DNA of 6,033 nucleotides from Udaeobacter sp025935755 (GCA_036278715.1 DASUKN010000059.1:1-6033); one strand, 5' to 3'; positions 1 through 5,518 are shown, counted from the first letter of the stretch. Notes: a model not told the origin generated them from the letters alone. Numbers and translations: made by a program.

Positions 1-333
1 GCCTCCGCTGTCGCGAGTGCCAACAGCATCTCCTAGAATGGTGGAGGAAATTCCGGCTCCCTGAACCGTGATGGCCTTAGTGTTGGGAATGATGATCGTA
101 GAACTGATGGTAGCGTTAGTCGGCGGTATAAGTACGGTGTCGCCGTCAACAGCTTGTCTAATTGCGGCGTTAATGGTTTCGGCCGTCACAGGTGTTTGAA
201 CTTTTATATCAGTCGCCAACCCGCTTAGTGGCAGTAGCAGCAATATTACAGACAGCCAAAAAACCCGCGCTATCTTCCCTGAGATTTCGCCAAAGCCTAT
301 GCGTTCGAAGCGACTAGTCCCGGGATTACTCAC
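1..333 (-). CDS. Secreted right-handed beta-helix (pectin-lyase-fold) protein, N-terminal part
   Basis: Only the first 111 codons are in the window; the gene runs off the left edge. From the GTG at 333, residues 1-20 are a polar, mildly basic n-region. Residues 21-40 are strongly hydrophobic (core VFWLSVILLLLPLSGLA), with a likely signal-peptidase site after SGLA. The mature start has the pattern NAAIRQAVDGDTVLIPP, a hydrophobic beta stretch with SSTIIIP, then ITVQGAGISSTIL. This is the characteristic first coil of secreted beta-helix proteins (A.AI..A.DGDTV.IP, then QGAG...T.I). Such proteins are exported; many bind or cleave polysaccharides and others have no known activity. The catalytic part is not visible, so no enzyme function is assigned. 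The start is uncertain: there is no good Shine-Dalgarno at 333, GTG 369 is also in frame, and the frame stays open to an ATG at 558. It lies downstream of the antiporter on the same strand, with a gap of about 270 bases. Confidence 0.75.
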   Translation of the reverse strand, partial: MSNPGTSRFERIGFGEISGKIARVFWLSVILLLLPLSGLATDIKVQTPVTAETINAAIRQAVDGDTVLIPPTNATISSTIIIPNTKAITVQGAGISSTILGDAVGTRDSGG

Positions 334-524
334 CTCAGCCGTTGTGACGAATTTGGCCAGGAGCGCCACGGTCGATCTACATTCGAGCTCTAACAGGTCG
401 GGTACTCCTCGTCTATAATCACAAAACTGTTCGTGCACCTCGACAGGATAACACGCTGTTACGCTGCGGGGACGGTGCTCAAGCATCTTCCTATAAAACG
501 AAACCTGCGCACCTCGGCGATGCC

Positions 525-555
525 TCGGATTGCGCTGGGTTCTCATACAATCCGA
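525..555. repeat. 8-bp inverted repeat between antiporter and beta-helix gene
   Basis: TCGGATTG (525-532) pairs perfectly with CAATCCGA (548-555) around a 15-base loop. It lies 53 bases beyond the antiporter stop codon, where a 3'-end stem-loop would be expected. No T-tract follows on the minus strand, so it is not a canonical intrinsic terminator. It could be an mRNA-end hairpin or a chance dyad. Confidence 0.35.
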
Positions 556-607
556 CATTTCAAACCCGAGCACCAAATTCGCGAAGCCAAGGAAGTATCG
601 GTGTTGC

Positions 608-2341
608 TCAGGCGAGCACTTCGCGCCGATCGAGCAGCATCTCGCGCAATACAGCCCGCTTTTCATCGAGTACCCCATCCCGGGCAGCGCGCACAGCTTC
701 GACCAAATCGCCAGCTTGACGCAGACGCGGAACGTTCACGTAATCAGCGCCCGCATCGAGAAGCTCGCTCGCTTGTGCAAGGATGTCGACAGTAGCAATG
801 ATTTTTGCGGTCGGGTTCAATTCGCGCAAAAGACGAACCAGCCTCGCGTTTGTTGTACCTTTGAGCAGTGAATCTGGTACGGTGGAGATGAGCACCTCGG
901 CTTTATCCACGCCAGCATGGACAAGCGTATCCCGGTGCGAAACGTCCCCATAGATTACAGGCACGTTTAGCTTGAGAAGACCATCTCGCGCCACCGGGCT
1001 GAAATCCACGACCGCCACTTCCGCAGCCAATTCAGGGTAACGACGTTGCAATTCTTGCAGCAGAGAACTGGCGGTCCGGAAAAACCCAACAAACACGATG
1101 CGAGCGCTGTAATTATGGCCGACACCTGCGGCTGCGTCGATCTCGGCGGACACGTCATCGAGATCGCGGAAACCGAATTTTTTCAAAAGCGGTATGAGCC
1201 ATCGCGCCAGACTGTCGGACTTGGCCATGGCGAATGTAGAAACAACCGCAAGCAGAGTGAATGCGAGCGCGACGATGCCGCGGCTGTCCGAACTGGCAAG
1301 GTGAGCTGCCTGAGCGCCCAGGGCGAGCACGACCAGCGAGAATTCGCTGACCTGGCAAAGATTCAAGGCCGGGATGATGCTCGTCCGCAATCCCTGGCGC
1401 ATTAGATAAAGTGGCGTGAACACAGTGGCCACTCGAGTGACCACAACAAACGCAGCGAAGATCAGCGCCCAACCAATCAGGGTGCCCGTCGGTAAGGGAA
1501 TTTGCATCCCAATCGCGACGAAAAAAAGCGTCACGAAAAAGTCGCGCAAACTGATCACCTTCGCGGTCACATCGAGCGCGTACGGGAAGGTGGAAAGCGC
1601 CACTCCCGCGACCAAGGCGCCCATCTCACGGGAGAGATGCAACTGCTGACCAAATTCGCCAATGAGAAAGCACCATGCGATCGCGCCAACTTGCATTAAT
1701 TCCGGGACGCGCGCCACACCGCGAAAGATAGCTGGCAACACGTAACGGCTGACCGTAAACGTCGCAACCACCAGAACTATGACGCGCACTAACGAGAGAA
1801 GCAGCAGACCCGGGGCGAGGTTTCCGAGATTAGGCTGGATCGCGAGAAAAAGAATGACCGCCAAATCCTGGAGTACGAGAACGCCGAGCGTCACACGTCC
1901 GGTCAGGCTGTCGAGCTCCTGCTTGTCATAGAGCATTTTGACTACGATGACAGTGCTGCTGAGGGTGGCGGCGACGGCCAGATATAGGGCATCCCATTTT
2001 CCTCCTCCCAGCGCGAATCCGCAGAGCCGGAAAAAAATTATACCAAGGATAATTCCACCGACGATCTGTACCAAGGCGGTCAGTGTGATGGAACGGCCCG
2101 CACTGGCGATCTTCTTCAGATCGATCTCCAGTCCGATCATGAAGAGCAGGAAGATCAGTCCCAATTCTGCAATCGCTGAGATCGATTCGGCGGACTGGAT
2201 AAATCCAAATCCCATGGGGCCTAGCGCGAAGCCGCCGGCAAGGTATGCAAGGAGAAGGGGTTGCCGCGCAAATTGCGCGCCCAAGCCAAGCAACCACGCG
2301 GCCACGGTGCAATAGGTGATGTCGCGGATCAGCTCATGCAT
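608..2341 (-). CDS. Kef-type monovalent cation/proton antiporter (CPA2) with C-terminal RCK/TrkA-N-like domain
   Basis: This inner-membrane antiporter (577 aa) is expected to exchange K+ or Na+ for H+. Residues about 8-375 form 12-13 hydrophobic segments typical of the Na_H_Exchanger family. The family signatures are ELGLIFLLFMIGLEIDL at 59-75, SSTVIVVKML at 128-137 and LGVLVLQDLAVI at 152-163, where Asp159 is the conserved ion/proton-coupling position. CQVSEFSLV is at 329-337. After a linker, residues 413-545 resemble a TrkA-N (RCK) Rossmann domain: VFVGF at 416-420, the acid at the end of strand 2 (VVDFSP, Asp446), and YGDV at 464-467. The nucleotide loop is degenerate (see findings), and no separate TrkA-C domain follows. 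At 577 aa it is slightly short of KefB/KefC (about 600-620). The ATG at 2341 has no clear Shine-Dalgarno and lies inside the end of a small upstream ORF, suggesting translational coupling. Ion specificity cannot be read from sequence, and no KefF/KefG-like ancillary gene is visible. Confidence 0.93.
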   Translation of the reverse strand: MHELIRDITYCTVAAWLLGLGAQFARQPLLLAYLAGGFALGPMGFGFIQSAESISAIAELGLIFLLFMIGLEIDLKKIASAGRSITLTALVQIVGGIILGIIFFRLCGFALGGGKWDALYLAVAATLSSTVIVVKMLYDKQELDSLTGRVTLGVLVLQDLAVILFLAIQPNLGNLAPGLLLLSLVRVIVLVVATFTVSRYVLPAIFRGVARVPELMQVGAIAWCFLIGEFGQQLHLSREMGALVAGVALSTFPYALDVTAKVISLRDFFVTLFFVAIGMQIPLPTGTLIGWALIFAAFVVVTRVATVFTPLYLMRQGLRTSIIPALNLCQVSEFSLVVLALGAQAAHLASSDSRGIVALAFTLLAVVSTFAMAKSDSLARWLIPLLKKFGFRDLDDVSAEIDAAAGVGHNYSARIVFVGFFRTASSLLQELQRRYPELAAEVAVVDFSPVARDGLLKLNVPVIYGDVSHRDTLVHAGVDKAEVLISTVPDSLLKGTTNARLVRLLRELNPTAKIIATVDILAQASELLDAGADYVNVPRLRQAGDLVEAVRAARDGVLDEKRAVLREMLLDRREVLA

Positions 2342-2472
2342 GTAAAAGTTCGCTTGCTGTTCGGAATCGGCCGGCGCGAATCAGGATCCAGCCACGGTGC
2401 GATGTCTTGGAGAATCAGTTCGTAAACGGAAACGCTTACCAGTTTCACATCCGATGACTCGCCTCTCGCCAT
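2329..2472 (-). CDS. Candidate small protein overlapping the antiporter start (CxxC-containing if extended)
   Basis: From the ATG at 2472 this encodes 47 residues, ending at a TGA inside the antiporter's first codons. The antiporter ATG (2341) and this stop (2331-2329) overlap in a coupled arrangement. Composition looks coding: acidic/hydrophobic segment SVYELILQDIAPWLDPDSRR, with no excess of Cys, His or Ser. The same frame is open upstream to a TGA at 2547, with no ATG. This adds 24 codons including CPQC (residues 6-9 of the open frame) and a His next to the ATG, like half of a zinc-binding site. In-frame non-ATG starts are GTG 2508 and, less likely, ATT 2532; neither has a clear Shine-Dalgarno. 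A TATAAT lies just upstream at 2560-2555. I do not recognise the family. It could be a small cofactor of the antiporter, a leader ORF that sets its translation, or a chance frame. Confidence 0.45.
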   Translation of the reverse strand: MARGESSDVKLVSVSVYELILQDIAPWLDPDSRRPIPNSKRTFTCMS

Positions 2473-2554
2473 ATGCCGCGTAAGTCTGCCGATCCGCGAC
2501 GCAAACACAAGGAAATCGCACTGCGGGCAAATCTTTTCGCCGCGTCAATTTCGC

Positions 2555-2560
2555 ATTATA
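2555..2560 (-). promoter_or_regulatory. Candidate -10 box for the small ORF and antiporter
   Basis: A perfect TATAAT on the minus strand lies about 70 bases past the L,D-transpeptidase stop and about 80-90 bases before the small ORF's ATG. At 17-base spacing the -35 position reads TGGCTG, a poor match to TTGACA, so support comes mainly from the -10 hexamer and its position at the head of a gene pair. Confidence 0.35.
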
Positions 2561-2630
2561 GAATTACGCAGGATTCTCAGCCAGCTGCTGAAGCGTGATT
2601 AATTGCGTTGGAAGCTTGGCAATGGCGCAG

Positions 2631-3614
2631 CTAGTCCCATTGCTTCGGTGGCTTTGTCCACGTTCCGCTCACCACCACTTCCGTGTCGTCGACCAGCGAG
2701 TTGTCTTGAATGAGTCGCGCCACATTTACCGACTCGATCCGTACACAGCCGTGGGAAGCTGCGTACTCGGGCACACTCGGAAAATAATGAAGCGCTATGC
2801 CCCGGCTTTGCATAAACCATGTGACGTATGTTGCGCGCGAATCGCTGTTAAGTCTTCGTGCGAAACCTTGCACCGGACGCGCTCCTTTCGGTGTACATTT
2901 GGACCCGGATCGCCGACTTGTGGCCTCATCATCGCAATTGAGACCTTTTAATCCTGCACCAGGTGACGTTCTGAATGGCCCTGTCTGCTGACTATCAGCC
3001 TTCGGTCCCGCCCAGGTCAGTGTGAGCGAATGATCAGGATCGTCCAGGCTTACTGAAATTTCCCGTATGTACGTCTGTGGAAAATCTTCATTGCGGAATG
3101 GATGCGACGGGTCCGCAGGCGGCCTGCCAGCTTGCAGAAGTGCCTGCCATGTGGGACCGGTGGGTTCAATTAGTCCGTCCACGGAAAGATTGGAACGGCT
3201 CTGAAAAGCCTCGATGGCAGCAACAGTGTTCGAATGACGTGGCGGTTGCGCAATTTTTCCATCAACGCCTTTCGGGTCCAGCTCCGGAGCTTGTAGTTTT
3301 TGCGCCGCCGTTTCCAACAGGCGTTGTACCGTTTTCACGTCTTCCGGGAGATTGCGCGCATTTTTTTCCCACCGGCCAACCGAATCACTAATTGCCGGCG
3401 ACGCAGCGCTCCTACTCTGCGGCTGCGAGCTTAGCGCTCTTACTCGCGAGGTCTCGACGACAGGCTTCTTTGCATCTAACGCTTCCAGTCTCCTTGCTCG
3501 CGCCAGTCTTTGTTTCAAAGTCAGTTTTCGTTTCGCTGATCTCTCTCGTTTTGCTTTTTTAGAACCGATCGACCGTGCGCTCCGACGTTTCCGCTGAGGT
3601 CTTTTCTTTGCCAT
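2631..3614 (-). CDS. L,D-transpeptidase (YkuD fold) with peptidoglycan-binding-like region and very basic N-terminus
   Basis: The predicted product (327 aa) is a cysteine transpeptidase that forms 3-3 cross-links in peptidoglycan or attaches proteins to it. The catalytic signature is complete near the C-terminus: ALHYF with His276, then SHGCVR at 287-292 (Ser287, His288, nucleophile Cys290, Arg292). Upstream are TGPFRTSPGAG (211-221) and CTPKG (240-244), typical of one YkuD subgroup. Residues about 90-165 (DVKTVQRLL, ..AIEAFQSRSNLSVDGLI, ..TWQALLQ) match the helix pattern of a peptidoglycan-binding (PGBD-type) domain. Residues 1-50 contain 23 Lys/Arg, and there is no hydrophobic signal peptide or anchor anywhere in the first 130 residues, which is odd for a periplasmic enzyme. 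The ATG at 3614 is supported by AGGTGA 7 bases upstream. The small frame ending inside that Shine-Dalgarno is listed separately. Confidence 0.92.
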   Translation of the reverse strand: MAKKRPQRKRRSARSIGSKKAKRERSAKRKLTLKQRLARARRLEALDAKKPVVETSRVRALSSQPQSRSAASPAISDSVGRWEKNARNLPEDVKTVQRLLETAAQKLQAPELDPKGVDGKIAQPPRHSNTVAAIEAFQSRSNLSVDGLIEPTGPTWQALLQAGRPPADPSHPFRNEDFPQTYIREISVSLDDPDHSLTLTWAGPKADSQQTGPFRTSPGAGLKGLNCDDEATSRRSGSKCTPKGARPVQGFARRLNSDSRATYVTWFMQSRGIALHYFPSVPEYAASHGCVRIESVNVARLIQDNSLVDDTEVVVSGTWTKPPKQWD

Positions 3615-3621
3615 AGATGTG

Positions 3622-3627
3622 TCACCT
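3622..3627 (-). promoter_or_regulatory. Ribosome binding site of the L,D-transpeptidase
   Basis: AGGTGA on the minus strand lies 7 bases before the ATG at 3614. It is the best Shine-Dalgarno in the left half of the window. It fixes the start and so shows that the basic N-terminus is translated. The TGA inside it is the stop of the candidate small frame 3771-3622. Confidence 0.75.
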
Positions 3628-3771
3628 GTTTGCTTCTACACGACTTTGAAATCCGTAAATCCAGCGCCTTTGAATCCGACTTTTGAGCGCCAGCAAGCCC
3701 TCTGCAATTTCAGCGGTAGCTCGGGCGCGTTGCATAACGTTGGAATCGGAAGCTGCAGTGTGTAGAAACAT
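3622..3771 (-). CDS. Weak candidate small ORF directly upstream of the L,D-transpeptidase
   Basis: The frame from the ATG at 3771 gives 49 residues (an internal ATG at 3735 gives 37). It ends at the TGA embedded in the L,D-transpeptidase Shine-Dalgarno, 7 bases from that gene's ATG, as in coupled gene pairs. The product is basic and helix-prone (MQRARATAEIAEGLLALKSR from the internal start). No signal peptide, no recognisable family and no clear Shine-Dalgarno of its own. The frame is stop-bounded at about 3806, so its length alone proves nothing. It could equally be untranslated leader of the transpeptidase mRNA. Confidence 0.22.
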   Translation of the reverse strand: MFLHTAASDSNVMQRARATAEIAEGLLALKSRIQRRWIYGFQSRVEANR

Positions 3772-3812
3772 GCCACATGCTGGCAAGCCGTTTTTACTCC
3801 GTCAGCTGAGAA

Positions 3813-3829
3813 AGATCTCTGGTAGATCT
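3813..3829. repeat. Paired AGATCT palindromes, 11 bp apart
   Basis: AGATCT occurs at 3813-3818 and 3824-3829. Each hexamer is self-complementary, so the pair forms both a direct and an inverted repeat with one-helical-turn periodicity. It lies about 200 bases upstream of the L,D-transpeptidase start and could be a dimeric regulator site. Chance occurrence is possible. Confidence 0.3.
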
Positions 3830-3891
3830 AGTCCAGATGGCACAACGATACATTTCATGCATGGAGTTGCGAAAATGGTTTAGCCACGATC

Positions 3892-3921
3892 CAAAAAAGT
3901 AGCGGATTTTTCGCAGCCGCT
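3892..3921 (-). terminator. Possible weak intrinsic terminator
   Basis: Read on the minus strand, AGCGG (3921-3917) pairs with CCGCT (3905-3901) around an 11-base loop, followed within two bases by a run of six T. The stem is short and no minus-strand gene ends nearby; the closest is the LysR gene ending at 4619, so what it would terminate is unclear. Confidence 0.22.
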
Positions 3922-3934
3922 TTCGGACCTAAAA

Positions 3935-3952
3935 CAGCACAGCGCTGCGCTG
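3935..3952. repeat. Near-perfect 18-bp GC-rich dyad
   Basis: CAGCACAGCGCTGCGCTG matches its own reverse complement at 16 of 18 positions; the single mismatched pair is the A/C at the fifth positions from the ends. It is centred on AGCGCT in the divergent intergenic region. Candidate operator or cruciform; no bound protein is identified. Confidence 0.35.
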
Positions 3953-4088
3953 GTGATCTGATCCCTTCGGTTTCGATTTATGGCCTGTGCAGCGTTGGGT
4001 TCCGTTACGATAACCTGGACAGCTTCGAGCGATCTAATCCAACCTCCCTCCGAGTGCCCTCATGAAATTATAGCGATAAGTTATGTGT

Positions 4089-4116
4089 TTGATCGAATCA
4101 AAGTATTTATTGTAAT
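4089..4116 (+). promoter_or_regulatory. Candidate sigma-70-type promoter with overlapping inverted repeat
   Basis: TTGATC (4089-4094, 4/6 to TTGACA) and TGTAAT (4111-4116, 5/6 to TATAAT) are separated by 16 bases in the most AT-rich stretch of this region. Transcription would start near 4123 and give a leader of about 54 bases before the ATG at 4177. The -35 lies inside the perfect inverted repeat TTTGAT-cga-ATCAAA (4088-4102), so a repressor binding there would block the promoter. Confidence 0.4.
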
Positions 4117-4176
4117 TGAGCACAGTGCCTAGATTCCCTTCGGCGGGACATATCAACCTTCTCGCCTAAAATTAAT

Positions 4177-4380
4177 ATGCAAACTACAACATTGAACAGC
4201 TCGGAAGCAGCGCAGGGAGCTCAGGTAGTCCGAATTTGGCGACCTCCAACAAGGAATCGGCCGCATCCGAGACGCGTTGCATCGTCCGCAACGGCGTACG
4301 AATCGCCGAGTAAATGGACAGTCGTCGCAGCATTTATTCTTGCTGTGGTGCTGGTTGCGGGCGCTGTGGTGTGGTTCTAG
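4177..4380 (+). CDS. Small single-pass membrane protein (hypothetical)
   Basis: The predicted product has 67 residues. Residues 1-45 are polar and rich in Arg, Pro, Ser and Thr (for example RPPTRNRPHPRR at 22-33). Residues 47-67 are one hydrophobic helix, WTVVAAFILAVVLVAGAVVWF, ending exactly at the stop. This gives a C-terminal anchor with a positively charged, probably cytoplasmic, N-terminal domain. No family is recognised. The start has an A/T-rich run (AAAATTAAT) before the ATG but no Shine-Dalgarno. The opposite-strand frame over this stretch is full of Cys, Arg and His and looks like a shadow. The TAG at 4378-4380 lies inside an overlapping frame that continues with coding-like sequence to 4565, so this may be the first part of a frameshifted longer gene: a membrane helix followed by an exported acidic tail. 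Confidence 0.5.
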   Translation: MQTTTLNSSEAAQGAQVVRIWRPPTRNRPHPRRVASSATAYESPSKWTVVAAFILAVVLVAGAVVWF

Positions 4381-4565
4381 AGGCAGCAAGGAAGAACTTA
4401 CTCGAAGTCGGCGCGCCTTGTTCCCATCCATTCGGTGGAGAAGTCGACCTTCCGAACGGGCCGCCAAAACGATACAGCCGGCTCGTGCCCGACGAAGAAC
4501 CAATGCTGATTGACGCTCCAGCACCGGAGTTTATCGAAGGAACCTCCCCGAGCTCCGTAGTCTAA
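4371..4565 (+). CDS. Overlapping small ORF or frameshifted C-terminal continuation of the 4177 gene
   Basis: This frame begins at a GTG (4371) overlapping the previous ORF by 10 bases and encodes 64 residues. Composition from about 4380 is convincingly protein-like: EAARKNLLEVGAP, then HPFGGEVDLPNGPP, and an acidic, Pro-rich tail (DEEPMLIDAPAPEFIEG). Before 4371 the same frame turns Cys/Arg rich and looks non-coding. Coding character thus switches frame precisely at the end of the membrane helix. Two readings fit: a translationally coupled second gene starting at GTG 4371, or a single gene of about 130 residues broken by a -1 (or +2) change between about 4365 and 4385. No Shine-Dalgarno is evident for the GTG and no classic slippery heptamer is present. 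No family is recognised. Confidence 0.42.
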   Translation: MVLEAARKNLLEVGAPCSHPFGGEVDLPNGPPKRYSRLVPDEEPMLIDAPAPEFIEGTSPSSVV

Positions 4566-4618
4566 AGAAATTCCAGGCTGTCAGAATGGACCTGCTAATC
4601 GAACATCTGCACGGACCC

Positions 4619-5518
4619 CTAAGCGAACAGATTCGAATACGCGTGTTCGGTGATGGCCATGGCTGCCGGGTTTTTCACTCGCCGCTCGGCGGTGATCGCG
4701 TAGAATTCCGTCCCGCACTCGTCGACATTCGCGATAACTTTCAGGCTCCAATGTTTCAGGACTTCTCGAGCAACAACCGTAGGCACGACCGTAAAGCCGC
4801 GTCCGGCCGTGGCACAAAATACCATCAGGGCGGAGTCCTCGTACTCTCCGAGGAGACGCGGATGAATTCCCTTAGTATCGAACCAAGTCTCTAGCACCGC
4901 TCGCATGCCCATGTTTTCTGTCGGCAGCAATGCATTAGCCCCATTCAAAGATTGTGGGAAATTGCGTCGGAGCTTCTTAGCCATGGCCGGCACCGCACAA
5001 AAAGTGACACCGGAACGTCCGAGCCGATGGTTAAAAGTCTTTGCTTTCAGGCTGCTCGAAGCTGGTTCGTCAGCGAGCACAATGTCGAGCCGGTGCGCCT
5101 GCAATTGATTGACTAAAACCTCGATCGCAGCCATGCGGCAAACGACATGAACCGGCTCGGAAAACCTGATCGCAGGTTTGAGGAACTCAAAACCCATCAG
5201 CTTGGAAATCGAGTCCGTCATTCCGACATTTAGTCGAAGCAAACGCCCGCCAGGGCGCTGTTTCACGGCATTCATCAGTTCACGGCCCGCGGAAAAGATT
5301 TCGTCTGCGTAGGTAAGCACCAACTGCCCCATTTCGGTAAGCACGAGACTGCGGCCGCTGCGCTTGAAAAGTTTTTCACCGAGCGAGTCTTCTAAAAGTC
5401 TGAGCTGAGCGCTGATCGAAGGCTGCGACACGTGAAGTTCGTCAGCCGCTTTTCGTACGCCTCCCTTTCTGGCGACGCTCCAGAAGTAGCGCAGATGATG
5501 AAAATTCAACCATTCCAC
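4619..5518 (-). CDS. nhaR: NhaR-family LysR-type transcriptional regulator
   Basis: A full-length LysR regulator (299 aa; family about 300). Residues 4-65 form the winged helix-turn-helix: LNFHHLRYFWSVARKG (4-19), AADELHVSQPSISAQLRLLE (24-43, recognition helix about 31-40), then GEKLFKRSGRSLVLTEMG. The HHLRYFW opening, LNVGM.DSISK (96-106), LDIVLADEP (144-152) and GEYEDSALM (224-232) resemble E. coli NhaR rather than generic LysR members. Residues 90-299 are the effector-binding domain. NhaR of E. coli activates nhaA in response to Na+; the target here is unknown and no nhaA is visible. The start is GTG 5518, chosen because it places the helix-turn-helix at the normal distance; no Shine-Dalgarno is apparent and no in-frame ATG lies just upstream. 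It converges with the small plus-strand ORFs, leaving 53 bases without a clear terminator. Divergent autoregulation typical of LysR genes is not obvious, because the nearest upstream ORF is on the same strand. Confidence 0.93.
   Translation of the reverse strand: MEWLNFHHLRYFWSVARKGGVRKAADELHVSQPSISAQLRLLEDSLGEKLFKRSGRSLVLTEMGQLVLTYADEIFSAGRELMNAVKQRPGGRLLRLNVGMTDSISKLMGFEFLKPAIRFSEPVHVVCRMAAIEVLVNQLQAHRLDIVLADEPASSSLKAKTFNHRLGRSGVTFCAVPAMAKKLRRNFPQSLNGANALLPTENMGMRAVLETWFDTKGIHPRLLGEYEDSALMVFCATAGRGFTVVPTVVAREVLKHWSLKVIANVDECGTEFYAITAERRVKNPAAMAITEHAYSNLFA

Larger units (their letters stand above)
3615..4176. other. Divergent intergenic region between L,D-transpeptidase and small membrane-protein gene
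   Basis: No confident gene lies in these 562 bases. They separate the minus-strand L,D-transpeptidase from the plus-strand small ORF at 4177, so both 5' control regions should be here. Contents: a weak coupled ORF (3771-3622), paired AGATCT sites (3813-3829), a possible minus-strand hairpin plus T-run (3921-3892), a near-perfect GC-rich dyad (3935-3952), and an AT-rich stretch (about 4065-4120) with a promoter-like pair overlapped by an inverted repeat. A plus-strand frame at 3683-3883 is Ser/Arg/His rich and lacks a Shine-Dalgarno; I do not consider it a gene. Confidence 0.6.

Noticed and set aside
449..461. TAACA-cgc-TGTTA inverted repeat
   Set aside because: Five-base arms only, with no promoter context; expected by chance in a window of this size.
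433..871. Two plus-strand open frames (433-795 and 530-871)
   Set aside because: Mostly antisense to the antiporter 3' end, Arg/His/Cys-rich composition, no Shine-Dalgarno and no recognisable domain.
1046..2315. Several plus- and minus-strand frames inside the antiporter gene
   Set aside because: Shadows of a clearly recognised gene; compositions rich in Arg, Ser and Cys with no domain content.
2595..3597. Plus-strand frames opposite the L,D-transpeptidase
   Set aside because: Antisense to an intact catalytic gene; Cys/His/Arg-rich and lacking start signals.
3683..3883. Plus-strand 66-residue frame in the divergent intergenic region
   Set aside because: No Shine-Dalgarno, no hydrophobic or domain pattern, and it runs against a minus-strand frame that at least ends at a sensible regulatory position.
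4135..4148. TCCC-ttcggc-GGGA hairpin in the leader of the 4177 gene
   Set aside because: The four-base-pair stem is too weak to call a riboswitch or terminator, and no T-tract follows.
4153..4524. Minus-strand 123-residue frame opposite the small membrane-protein gene
   Set aside because: Very high Cys/Arg/His/Ser content typical of an antisense shadow; the plus strand has the plausible transmembrane helix.
4586..5108. Plus-strand frames opposite the LysR gene
   Set aside because: Antisense to a full-length, clearly recognised regulator.
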